A stretch of 64,000 bases of DNA. Source: Nocardia cyriacigeorgica GUH-2. GTDB taxonomy: Bacteria; Actinomycetota; Actinomycetes; Mycobacteriales; Mycobacteriaceae. Shown here in pieces: positions 25,839-35,700 of the stretch. The notes beneath the pieces were generated by a model. The model ran no database searches, was not told the origin of the DNA, and saw only the letters and a list, made by a program, of their open reading frames with translations. Position numbers and translations under genes: made by a program. The stretch lies in the NCBI RefSeq assembly GCF_000284035.1, contig NC_016887.1:1364001-1428000 (forward strand), given 5' to 3'. The first letter of the stretch is position 1; each line of letters begins with the position of its first letter.

Positions 25839-27188
25839 TCAATGGCTTCGGCCCAGCACGTGACGCAAAGCCGATTCCAGATCGGGTGTCCGGAACGGAT
25901 GTTCGGCGCGAAGCAGTAGCTGCGGCGTGACGCGCTGGCTCGCCGCCGCGAGTTCGTGCGCACCCTCCCGGCCGAGGAGCAGCGCGGGTCCGAAATCCGG
26001 TACCGGTACCGGCGTCGGGCGACCCAGCACTCGGCCGAGGGTGCGGGTGAATTCCGCATTGCGCACGGGCTCGGGTGCGACGGCGTTCACCGGTCCGCGC
26101 AGTGCGCCGTCCCACAGTGCGCGGTGGTAGATATCGATCAGATCGTCGATGCCGATCCACGACATCCATTGGCGCCCATCCCCGATCCGTCCACCCAGTC
26201 CGGTCGCGAACAGCGGCCGCACCAGTCGGAGGGTGCCGCCGCGCGGTGATTGGACGATGCCGGTCCGCACGGTTACCATGCGGGTGATTCCGGTGGCGGC
26301 CGCTGCGGCGGCGTCCTCCCACTCGGCGACGACGTCGGCCAGGAAGCCGTCTCCGCGCGGGCTGGTTTCGGTGAGGACCTCGTCGCCGCGGTCGCTGCCG
26401 TAGTAGCCGATCGCGGAGGCGCACACGAACGTGGGCACGCCGGCGGCGGCACTGAGTTCGGCCAGGGCGCGAGTAGGGGCGACGCGGCTGTCCCGGATCG
26501 AGCGTTTGTGCTCCACGGTGAATCGACCCGCGATCGATGCACCCGCCAGATGAATGACGGCATCCACGCCGGCGAGTAGATCCTCGTCCGGACGGTCTGG
26601 GTTCCATCGCCGTTCATCCGGGCCATGGGGCTCTCGGCGCACCAGGCGAACGACCGTGTGCCCGCCCGCGCTGAGGAAGGCCGTCAGTGCGGACCCGATC
26701 AACCCCGACGAGCCGGTTACCGCGATCGTCGACGGACCCAACCCGTGTGCCGCCGCCCGGGCGTGCGCGGCAAGATCGTGGGTCAACTGCCGGTACCGAT
26801 AGGCGAACATCGGCCGCAGCATCGCGGCAGGAAGCCAGCTATCCACGCGGTCGATCACGCGGGTATGGGTGGGATCGACCTCGGCGAATTCATGGGTGTG
26901 CCGCCAGGGCAGCGCGGTGGCCAGGGGAACCGAGGCCACCCCGTCGCGCGAGATCCGATCCGCGAACCGCGCCGGCGGATCGTAGGCCTCGGGTTGATGC
27001 CGGGCGATCCACCGCAGTCCGCCGGGTAGAGCGAGCACCGCTCGCCCGTCCGCGAGCGAGCAGGTCTCCTCGACCAGCCGCACCGGCTGCCACGGCGGAG
27101 CCAGGCGGGCGAACGCCCCGGGCCTCGCGAACCACGCGAAGACTTCGGATCGAGGAACCGCGACCACAGCCGAACACTCGATGCTCAT
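25839..27188 (-). CDS. SRPBCC-TIGR01777 epimerase fusion
   Basis: The 449-residue protein joins an N-terminal SRPBCC/polyketide-cyclase-like domain (about 1-145, SIECSAVVAVPRSEVFAWFARPGAFARL) to a TIGR01777-family NAD(P)-binding epimerase domain (about 150-449). The second has ITVTGSSGLIG-type glycine motif, VIHLAGASIAGRF, a YYGSDRG catalytic-region segment, VTVRTGIVQSPRGGTL and the C-terminal AEHPFRTPDLESAL seen in YfcH/SDR39U1 proteins. The fusion is the usual actinobacterial form. The reaction is unknown. The 249 bp between its stop and the convergent FAD dehydrogenase hold no clear gene. Confidence 0.87.
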   Translation of the reverse strand: MSIECSAVVAVPRSEVFAWFARPGAFARLAPPWQPVRLVEETCSLADGRAVLALPGGLRWIARHQPEAYDPPARFADRISRDGVASVPLATALPWRHTHEFAEVDPTHTRVIDRVDSWLPAAMLRPMFAYRYRQLTHDLAAHARAAAHGLGPSTIAVTGSSGLIGSALTAFLSAGGHTVVRLVRREPHGPDERRWNPDRPDEDLLAGVDAVIHLAGASIAGRFTVEHKRSIRDSRVAPTRALAELSAAAGVPTFVCASAIGYYGSDRGDEVLTETSPRGDGFLADVVAEWEDAAAAAATGITRMVTVRTGIVQSPRGGTLRLVRPLFATGLGGRIGDGRQWMSWIGIDDLIDIYHRALWDGALRGPVNAVAPEPVRNAEFTRTLGRVLGRPTPVPVPDFGPALLLGREGAHELAAASQRVTPQLLLRAEHPFRTPDLESALRHVLGRSH

Positions 27189-27347
27189 CCCTCGAATCTA
27201 CGCACTCGATCGCCACAATGCATCGTTTATGCATCGATTTGCCGGTACCGTGAGGAGTGACCGGACGGCTACCTCGGTCGCTCGTCCGGCTGAACAGACA
27301 CCCCGGCCGTCGCGGATGCCACGGTCGACAAACCGAAGGAGACTTCG

Positions 27348-27863
27348 ATGAGCAACCGTCTGCCGGTGCGCGCCCTCTTCGCCGCAGCCGCCGGAACTGC
27401 CGCCCTGACCACCGCCGCCCTGACCACCGCCGCCCTGATCGCCGCACCCACCGCCGCCGCACAATCGATGGCCTCCTGCCCGGTCCCCGGCGCAGGCGCG
27501 GTCTCCGTCGACGCCGCCTCCGGAAGCTGCGCAGCCCGCAGCACCGACGGCGCCGCAGCCGCCGCCTACGGCGTGGGCGGCACCGCCACCGCCGACGCGG
27601 GCTCGACCAGCCTGTCGCTGGCCATCGCCCAGAATGGCGGCACCGCCATGTCGAGCTCCCAGTTCCTCTCCGGCCCAGCCGCCATCGCCCTCGGCCCCGG
27701 CGCCACCGTCACCACCTACGGCGTGCGCCCCGGCCTGTCGATCGGCATCGCCGGCCCCGGCGCCACTGTCGCCGTCACCGGCACCACCACCCCCACCTGC
27801 ACCGGCGGCTTCGGCTTCGCCGGCGATTTCCAAACCTTCCAGGGGTGCCTATCGATGGGATGA
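27348..27863 (+). CDS. Secreted DUF6764-like protein
   Basis: The 171-residue protein has an N-terminal signal peptide (residues 1-39, ending TAAAQ) with a small internal duplication (ALTTAALTTAALIAA). The mature part is Ala/Gly/Thr/Ser-rich with four cysteines (ASC, GSC, PTC, QGC), so two disulfides are possible. Short repeats of the form AIALGPGATVTTYG and IGIAGPGATVAVTG suggest a beta-repeat fold. It resembles small secreted DUF6764 proteins of Nocardia; this is from memory and only moderate. The ATG at 27348 follows GAAGGAGACTTCG. The function is unknown. Confidence 0.75.
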   Translation: MSNRLPVRALFAAAAGTAALTTAALTTAALIAAPTAAAQSMASCPVPGAGAVSVDAASGSCAARSTDGAAAAAYGVGGTATADAGSTSLSLAIAQNGGTAMSSSQFLSGPAAIALGPGATVTTYGVRPGLSIGIAGPGATVAVTGTTTPTCTGGFGFAGDFQTFQGCLSMG

Positions 27864-28061
27864 GCGGAAAGGGATCGGCTACCAACGCTTCGCCGAGCCT
27901 GCCCGCGACCAAGCCTGTGGGGAGGGCCTCGGATTCAGCCGGTGTGAACAGCAATGCGGGTTCAGCCGCTGCGGCCACCGCTACCCGGCGCTGTGGCCGC
28001 AGCGCGACGCTCGATGTCGTCGTTGGCAGCCTCCGGGAACCGCGAAAGCCTGCGAGTTTGA

Positions 28062-28943
28062 GCCAACTCAACGTCGTTTGAGCTAAGCGCACTACGTCCG
28101 AACAGTCTCTTCCTGTCTGTGGCCGCGGCCAAGGGCCACACCCGGCTCACTGAGGTTTATCGCTGGTTTCAGTTCGGACTGGCGGGCGCCGACGACTCCG
28201 ATTTCGAGCCGCGCCTGCATTTCCCCCTGCATCTGAGTCAGGGGGCCAAGGGCCACGAGGTCGACGCGCGTGCGGTGAATGCGATGCTGGCGTATGCCGA
28301 TCTGGGGGCTTCGGCGGTCAAGGCGACAAAGATCGACGATGACGAAGCGTCCGAATTCACCCGCATGCGGAAGGCGATCCGGGAAGCGGTCGGCGACAAG
28401 GTCGTTTTGTCGACCCCCGCGTTCAAAGATGTGCGGGTCGTCCACCACGTCGGCGATCGAGTCTTCGAGCTGCCCTTGCAAGACGAATCCAGTGGCACGC
28501 AGACGTGGATCGGCCTCGCGGGACTCGTGGTCACCGCCCTTGGTCACGGCGCTGTTCTGTGTATCGACGAACTGGACGCGCGGCTGCATCCGCAGCTTGT
28601 CGACACTTTCGTCGGGATGTTCATGTCCCCGACTCTGAATCATCGTGGAGCACAGTTGATCTGTAGCACCCATGACGTATCACTCATCGGCAGGCATGCC
28701 AAGACCGAGATTTCTCGCGATCAGATCTGGCTTACCGAGAAGGATGCCGCGACCCTTGCTACGGCGGCTACTGTCTCACACACAAGAAGGTCCGCTACGC
28801 CGAATTACAGGGCCCGATATCCCGCGGCGCGCCGGCATGCCACAACACTCTGCCTGCCGGACGTCGATGGAATCGCCACCAACCCCTGGACGAATATCCA
28901 CGAACTTGTCGACCGTGTTCGCACGAACTACAGCGATCTCTGA
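28062..28943 (+). pseudogene. Remnant of AAA_21/OLD-like ATPase
   Basis: This is the C-terminal half of an AAA_21-type ATP-binding protein of the kind found in abortive-infection and defence islands. The frame is open from 28062, and the family segment LRPNSLFLSVAAAKGHTRL and EVYRWF lie across the first available start (GTG 28119), so the real protein once began further upstream. The Walker B region AVLCIDELDARLHPQLVD and the H-loop LICSTHDVSLIG are intact, as is DQIWLTEKDAA, but the whole N-terminal part with the Walker A P-loop is missing and the last 70 residues do not look like the usual tail. Base composition is less GC-rich than the neighbours. It is probably an inactive remnant of transferred DNA. 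Confidence 0.75.
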
Positions 28944-29258
28944 ACTCCTCGGGCCGGTCTCTCGCGGCTCGCGCGCTGGGCTACCGCGTCGTCTCGAGAT
29001 GGTGAGTGGTAGCCGACCATGATCCGCGCGGGTGCCGGAACCGTCCGGTCTGGTCGACCGGTCAGCGCGCATGCATTCTGCTTTGCCGCGATCGGGGCGG
29101 CGATGCCTGGGCGGTAGCCGCGGGCCCTGCTGCACTCGACAAGCTGGTTCGCTCACCGTCTGATTCCCAGGACTGAGAATGGATCGTCGCTGGTCGATGC
29201 GGCGTCTGCGTAGCCTGAAAGACCTGCGGACCGCCCGGGGGTGCGGGCCGGATTCCTG
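28944..29258. other. Gene-free stretch between ATPase remnant and tRNA-Leu
   Basis: I see no credible gene, repeat or terminator in these 315 bp. Open frames here lack family similarity and run into the tRNA. Together with the truncated ATPase it probably represents decayed inserted DNA at the tRNA 3' side. I did not see an obvious duplicate of the tRNA 3' end in the flanks. Confidence 0.5.
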
Positions 29259-29343
29259 TGGTGCGCGAGGGGGGACTTGAACCCCCACGTCCGTGGACAC
29301 CAGAACCTAAATCTGGCGCGTCTGCCAATTTCGCCACTCGCGC
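29259..29343 (-). tRNA. tRNA-Leu (anticodon TAG)
   Basis: Read on the minus strand, the acceptor stem GCGCGAG (29343-29337) pairs with CTCGCGC (29269-29263), followed by A and an encoded CCA at 29261-29259. The anticodon stem CCAGA/TCTGG encloses TTTAGGT, giving anticodon TAG, and the T arm is GTGGGGGTTCAAGTCCCCC. The D arm has AATTGGCAGA and a short extra arm is present, as expected for leucine tRNA. It lies next to the ATPase remnant on one side and the fas control region on the other. Confidence 0.95.
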
Positions 29344-29460
29344 TGATGGTACGACCGTGCAAACTCTACCGGTCTCGGCGCGGATCGCGAAGCGTTGGAT
29401 GGGCGTGGCGTACTCGCGAGTAACCCCACCAGCGATTATAACGATTAAGTAACGGCCAAT

Positions 29461-29614
29461 ATGAGGGGGACTCATGTTTCGTCAAGGGAAACAATGGGGG
29501 GACCTGCGGGTTCAAACATGAGGAGGAGTCATGTTTCTGAAGGTTCTGGTACTGACGTACAGAAATACTGGGCGGTAGCCGAGCGGCCGCGGAGCAAACG
29601 TGAGGGTTCCCTCA
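29461..29614. promoter_or_regulatory. Three inverted repeats in fas control region
   Basis: Three dyads sit in the 380-bp space between tRNA-Leu and fas. Site 1 is ATGAG-GGGGA-CTCAT (29461-29475). Site 2 is AAACATGA-N7-TCATGTTT (29514-29536), a perfect 8-bp inverted repeat. Site 3 is TGAGGG-TT-CCCTCA (29601-29614). Sites 1 and 2 share the ATGAGG...TCATGTTT pattern, so they look like copies of one operator. In mycobacteria the TetR regulator FasR activates fas through inverted repeats in its promoter, so these are candidate FasR sites; the factor itself is not encoded in this window as far as I can tell. Confidence 0.65.
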
Positions 29615-29725
29615 TGATTTTGTGCGATCCTCGCCATATCAGGGCCTGTTGGGTGAGGAGTGCGCGCACGAGGACGTGCGGCATCCCCGGACGGCACGTC
29701 GCCACGAGAAGGAAGTCGAAGCGTC

Positions 29726-32700
29726 TTGACGATCAACGAGAGCACCACGGCCGGGACCGGATTTCGCGCACACACGGGTAGGGGCGAAGCCGACGGAACG
29801 CGATCGCCCTTGCTGGATCGTCTGCTGAACGGGGCGCCGTACGCGCTGGCGTTCGGCGGTCAGGGGGCCCAGTGGCTGGGCGAGCTGGAGGAGATCGGCC
29901 GCGACGCGGCACTGGAACCGGAGCTCACCGCGCTGGTGAACGAGGCCGCGGCGCTGCTCGAGCCCGTTGCCGAGCAGTTGCTGGTGGTGCGGCCGATGGG
30001 CTTCGACCCGATCGGCTGGATGCTGGAAGACGAGCTGGTCGACGCCGATCAGGGCGAGACCTCCGCGGCGCCGTCGGAGCAGGTGCTGCGCTCGGCCACC
30101 GTGTCGATGCCCGGTGTGATGCTGAGCCAGCTTGCCGCACTGCGCGCGCTGCGGTTGCAGGGCCTCGACCCGGCCGAGCACGCGCCGATGGCGATCATCG
30201 GCCATTCGCAGGGCCGGCTGGCCGCCTCGGCGGTGGAAGCGGGCGGCGCGCGTGATGCCGAACTGCTCGCCATCGCCCAATTGATCGGCGCCGCAGCGGG
30301 TCTGGTGGCTCGCCGGCGCGGGCTGATGCCGGTGGGGCAGCGTTCGCCGATGGTGGCGGTGTCCAATGTCGATCCCGACGAGCTGCGCGCGGTTGTGGCC
30401 GAGGTGTCCGAGGGCGTCGATCCGGCGATCGCCGCTGTGGTCTCGATTCGCAACGGGCGCAGGCGCGCCGTGCTGTCGGGCACGCCCGCGCAGCTGGAGC
30501 GGGTGCGGCTGCGGTGCCAGCAGATCCATGCCGAGCAGACTCGTGAGCGCGAGGCGAAGGTGCGCGGCGGTGCGGTGTTCGCGCCCGTCTTCGAGGACGT
30601 CGACGTCGACGTCGCCTTCCACCACCCGGCGCTGGCCGACACCGTCGAGCTGGTCGCCGGCTGGGCCGGCCAATGCGGGCTGGACACCGAGCTGGCGGGC
30701 CGGCTGGCCAAGGAGATCCTGGTCGATCCGATCGACTGGGTCGCCACCGTCGACGCCGTGGTGTCCGAGGGCGCGCAATGGATTCTGGACCTGGGCCCGG
30801 GCGATCTGCTGTCGCGGGTGACCGGTGGCTCGCTGAAGGGCACCGGCGTCGGCATCGTCGCGGTCGCCACCCGCGCGGGCCAGCGCAGCCTGCTGACGCC
30901 GGGCGCCGCGCCCGAGGTGGCGGCGCCGTGGTCGGCGTACGCGCCGAAGCCGGTGCGGCTGCCCAACGGCCGCATCGTGGTCGAGACCGCCTTCACCCGG
31001 CTGACCGGCCGCTCGCCGATCCTGCTCGCGGGCATGACCCCGACCACGGTGGACGCCAAGATCGTCGCGGCCGCCGCCAATGCCGGCCACTGGGCCGAGC
31101 TGGCCGGCGGTGGCCAGGTCACCGAGCAGATCTTCACCGACCGCGTCGCGGAACTGAAGACGCTGTTGCAGCCGGGCCGTTCGGTGCAGTTCAACTCGCT
31201 GTTCCTGGATCCGTACCTGTGGAAGTTGCAGCTGGGCGGAAAGCGGTTGGTGCAGAAGGCTCGCGCGGCGGGCGCTCCGTTCGACGGTGTCGTGGTCACC
31301 GCCGGTATCCCGGAGCTCGAGGAAGCCGTCGCGCTGGTCGAGGAACTGACCGAGGCCGGGATCACCCATGTGGCGTTCAAGCCGGGCACCGTCGCGCAGA
31401 TCCGCGCGGTGCTGCGGATCGCCGACGAGATCCCCGGCTACCCGGTGATCATGCACATCGAGGGCGGCCGCGCCGGTGGGCACCACTCCTGGGAAGACCT
31501 CGACGATCTGCTGCTCGAGACCTACGCCGAGCTGCGCGCCCGCGACAATGTCTTAGTCTGCGTCGGCGGCGGTATCGGCACCCCGGAGCGGGCCACCGAA
31601 TACCTGACCGGTACCTGGTCGCAGCCGCACGGCTACCCGGTGATGCCGCTGGACGGCGTGCTGGTCGGCACCGCCGCCATGGCGACCCTGGAGGCCACCA
31701 CGGCCCCCGAGGTCAAGCAGATGCTGGTCGACACCCCCGGCACCCCGGACTGGGTCGGCGCGGGCACCGCCACCGGCGGCATGGCCTCGGGCCGCAGCCA
31801 GCTCGGCGCCGATATCCACGAGATCGACAACGCCGCCTCGCGCACCGGCCGCCTGCTCGACGAGGTCGCCGGTGACGCCGACGCCGTGGCCGCGCGCCGG
31901 GACGAGATCATCGCCGCGCTCGACGCCACCGCCAAGCCGTACTTCGGCGATCTGGCCACCATGACCTACATCGAATGGCTGGAACGCTACGTCGAACTCG
32001 CCGTCGGCCTGGACCGGCGCAAGGACTTCGACTGCGGCAGCGACCTCGGCGACGCCATCCTGGAAGCCACCCGTTCGGTGTGGCTGGACATCACCTGGCG
32101 TGACCGTTTCGCGGAAATGGTGCGCCGCACCGAATCCCGGCTCAACCCCGCCGACCGCGGCGAGATCCCGACGCTGTTCTCCGACGACGATCTCGAGCGT
32201 CCGGTCGCGGCGCTGTGCGAGCTGCGCAAGCAGTACCCGGCCGTCGCCGAGACCCTGCTGCACCCGGCGGACGTGCCGTTCTTCATCTCACTGTGCAAGA
32301 CCCCGGGCAAGCCGGTGAACTTCGTCCCGGTGGTCGACGCCGATGTGCGGCGCTGGTGGCGCTCGGATTCGCTGTGGCAGGCCCACGATCCGCGCTACTC
32401 GGCCGATCAGGTGTGCATCATCCCCGGCACCGTTGCCGTCGCGGGCATCACCCGGGTCGACGAGCCGGTGGGTGAGCTGCTCGACCGCTTCGAACAGGAC
32501 ACCGCGTACTCGCTGGTGCGCGCCGGTGTGGTCCCGGCGGCGGTGGACGCGCGCCGCACGGCGTCGGTCACCTCGGGTCCGATCGATGTGGTGCTGGCCG
32601 CGCCGGATGTCGAATGGTCCGGGCGCACCACCGTCAACCCGGTGCACCGGCTCGGCGATCTGGCCGAGTGGACCATCGACGGCCAGGGTGCGGTGCATCC

Positions 32701-35700
32701 GCCGACCGGCGCCACGCTGGTCGAGACCACCGGCCCGGTGGCCGAGCACAACTACGTCGAGCTCACGGTTCCGCTGTACGCGGGCAATGTGGTCCGGATC
32801 CGGATCACCGTGCCTGCCTCGGTGTACAACGGCGGCGCGCCGGTGATCACCGCCGATGACGCCGACGCTGCCATGTCCGCGCTGCTCGCGGTCGCCGCGG
32901 GGCAGTCGCTGCCCGAGGTCAAGGGCCGTGTCGCGCACGTCAACCTGGCCTGGACCCCCGATCTGATCGCCGACCACGCCGGCGTCACCGGGTCGGGCCT
33001 GCCCGCCGACCTCAGCACGCTCGGCCGCACCGTGCCCGATGTGCTGGTCGGCGCCTGCTGGCCCGCCGTCTTCGCGGTGCTCGGCGCAACCCGCACCGAC
33101 GCCGCCGAATCGGTGATCGAGGGCATGCTCGATTTGGTGCACCTCGATCACCAGATCGAGCTGGTGCGCGAATTGCCCGGCGTCACCAGCATTCTGGTGG
33201 TGCGCGCGGAATCGACCTCGGTGCTCGACACCGATATGGGCCGCGTCGTGGAGGTCAAGGTCACCGTCGGCGAGATGCGCGATCAGGGCCTCGAGGTGGT
33301 GCCGCTGGCCGAGCTCACCGAACGCTTCGCCATCCGCGGCCGCAACGGCTCCGGCGAGCTGACCGATCCGCCGCGCGCGGCGGGCACGCTGTCCGAGCAG
33401 GCCACCGACACCCCGCGTCGTCGTCGCCGCGACGTCACCATCGTCGCGCCGCGCACCATGGCCGCGTTCGCCGCCGTCTCCGGCGATCACAACCCCATCC
33501 ACACCAGCGAGGCCGCCGCCAAGCTGGCCGGGCTCGGCAGCCCGATCGTGCACGGTATGTGGCTGTCGGCCGCCGCCCAGCACGCGGTGTCGGCTGTTGA
33601 TCCGCAGAGTTCGGTGCCCGCCCGCACGCTGACGGCCTGGACCACCCGATTCCTCGGCATGGTTCGCCCCGGCGCGGAGATCGACGTGCGCGTCGAGCGC
33701 GTCGCGGTGGACCAGGGCAGCGAGGTCGTCGAGGTGTCCTGCCGCACCGGTGGCGATCTGGTGATGACCGCCACCGGCCGCACCGCCGCACCGAAGACCG
33801 TCTACGCCTTCCCGGGCCAGGGCATCCAGCGCAAGGGCATGGGCCTGGATGCGCGCTCGCGGTCCAAGGCGGCCAAGGAGATCTGGGATCGTGCCGACAA
33901 GCACACCCGCGCCGCGCTCGGCTTCTCCATTCTCGCCGTGGTCCGGGACAACCCGACCTACCTGAAGGCGCGCGGCGTCGAGCACCGGCACCCGGACGGC
34001 GTGCTGCACCTGACCCAGTTCACCCAGGTCGCCATGGCCACTCTCGGTGTGGCGCAGGTGGCCGAACTGCGCGAGGCCGGCGCGTTCGTCGAAGGCGCCT
34101 ACCTGGCCGGGCACTCGGTCGGTGAGTACAACGCGCTCGCCGCGGTGGCCGGAGTGCTGCCGCTGGAGGCGGTGCTCGAGGTGGTGTTCCAGCGCGGTTC
34201 GGCGATGCACGAGCTGGTGCCGCGTGATGCCAAGGGCCGCAGCAACTACCGGATGGCCGCGATCCGGCCCTCGCAGTTCGGGCTGCCGGACGACGAAGTC
34301 ATCGGATTCGTCTCCGGCCTGTCGGAGCAGACCGGGGAGTTCCTCGAGGTCGTCAACCTGAACCTGCGCGGCTCGCAGTACGCGATCGCGGGCACGGTGG
34401 CCGGGCTCGAGCACCTGGAGGCCGAGATCGACCGGCGCCGCGCCGAATTCGGTGGCAAGCGCGCGTTCATCCTGGTGCCCGGCATCGACGTGCCGTTCCA
34501 CTCGACCGTGCTGCGTGAGGGTGTGCCGGAGTTCCGGCACAAGCTCGAGCAGCTGCTGCCGGCGAACCTGCACCCGGAGGTCCTGGTCGGGCGCTACATC
34601 CCGAACCTGGTGCCCAAGCCGTTCTCGCTGGAGCGCGAGTTCATCGCCGAGATCGCCGATCTGGTGCCGTCGGAGCCGCTGGCCGCGGTGCTGGCCGATT
34701 TCGACTCCTGGTCGCAGCGGCCCACCGAACTGTGCCGGGTGGTACTGATCGAACTGCTGGCCTGGCAGTTCGCCAGCCCGGTGCGCTGGATCGAGACCCA
34801 GGACCTGCTGTTCACCGATACCGCGCACGGCGGGCTCGGCGTGGAGCGGTTCGTGGAGATCGGTCTCGGCGCGACGCCGACGGTGGCCAACCTCGCCAGC
34901 CAGACCCTGAAGCTGCCGGCGTTCGGCACCACCACCGTCGAGGTGCTCAATATCGAGCGCGAGGCGGGCATCGTGTACGCCACCGATACCGACCCGGCGC
35001 CGGTCGACGAGCCCGACGAGGCTCCCGCCGAAACCGCCGCCGCCGCTCCGGCTCCCGCCGCGGCCCCGGCTCCGGCTGCCGCACCGGCCGCCTCGGGTGG
35101 TCCGCGTCCGGACGACATCGCCTTCACCGCCGCCGACGCCACCCGCGTGCTCATCGCGCTGTGGACCAAGCTGCGCATCGACCAGATCGGCCCGGTCGAC
35201 ACCATCGAAGGACTGTGCGACGGCGTCTCCTCCCGCCGTAACCAGCTGCTGGTCGACCTCGGTGCGGAGCTCTCGCTCGGTGCCATCGACGGTGCCGCGG
35301 ACGCCGATATGGGCGCTCTGTCGGCCACCGTCGACCGGCTGGCCCGCACCTACAAGCCGTTCGGCTCCGTGCTGACCGACGCCATCGGCGATCACCTGCG
35401 CAAGGTGTTCGGCCCCTCCGGCAAGCGGCCCGCCGCGATCGCCGAGCGGGTCAAGAAGGTGTGGGAACTCGGTGACGGCTGGGCCAGCCACGTCACCGCC
35501 GAGGTCTCGCTCGGCACCCGCGAGGGCGCCAGCGTGCGCGGCGGTGATCTGGGCGGGCTCGTCTCCGGCGCCCTGTCCGACGCGGCCTCGGTCGATGCCG
35601 CCATCGACGCCGCCGTGCAGGCCGTCGCCGCGCGTCGCGGAATCTCGGTGGCGCTGCCCGCCACCGGCGGTGGTGGCGGTGCGACGGTCGACGCCGCCGC

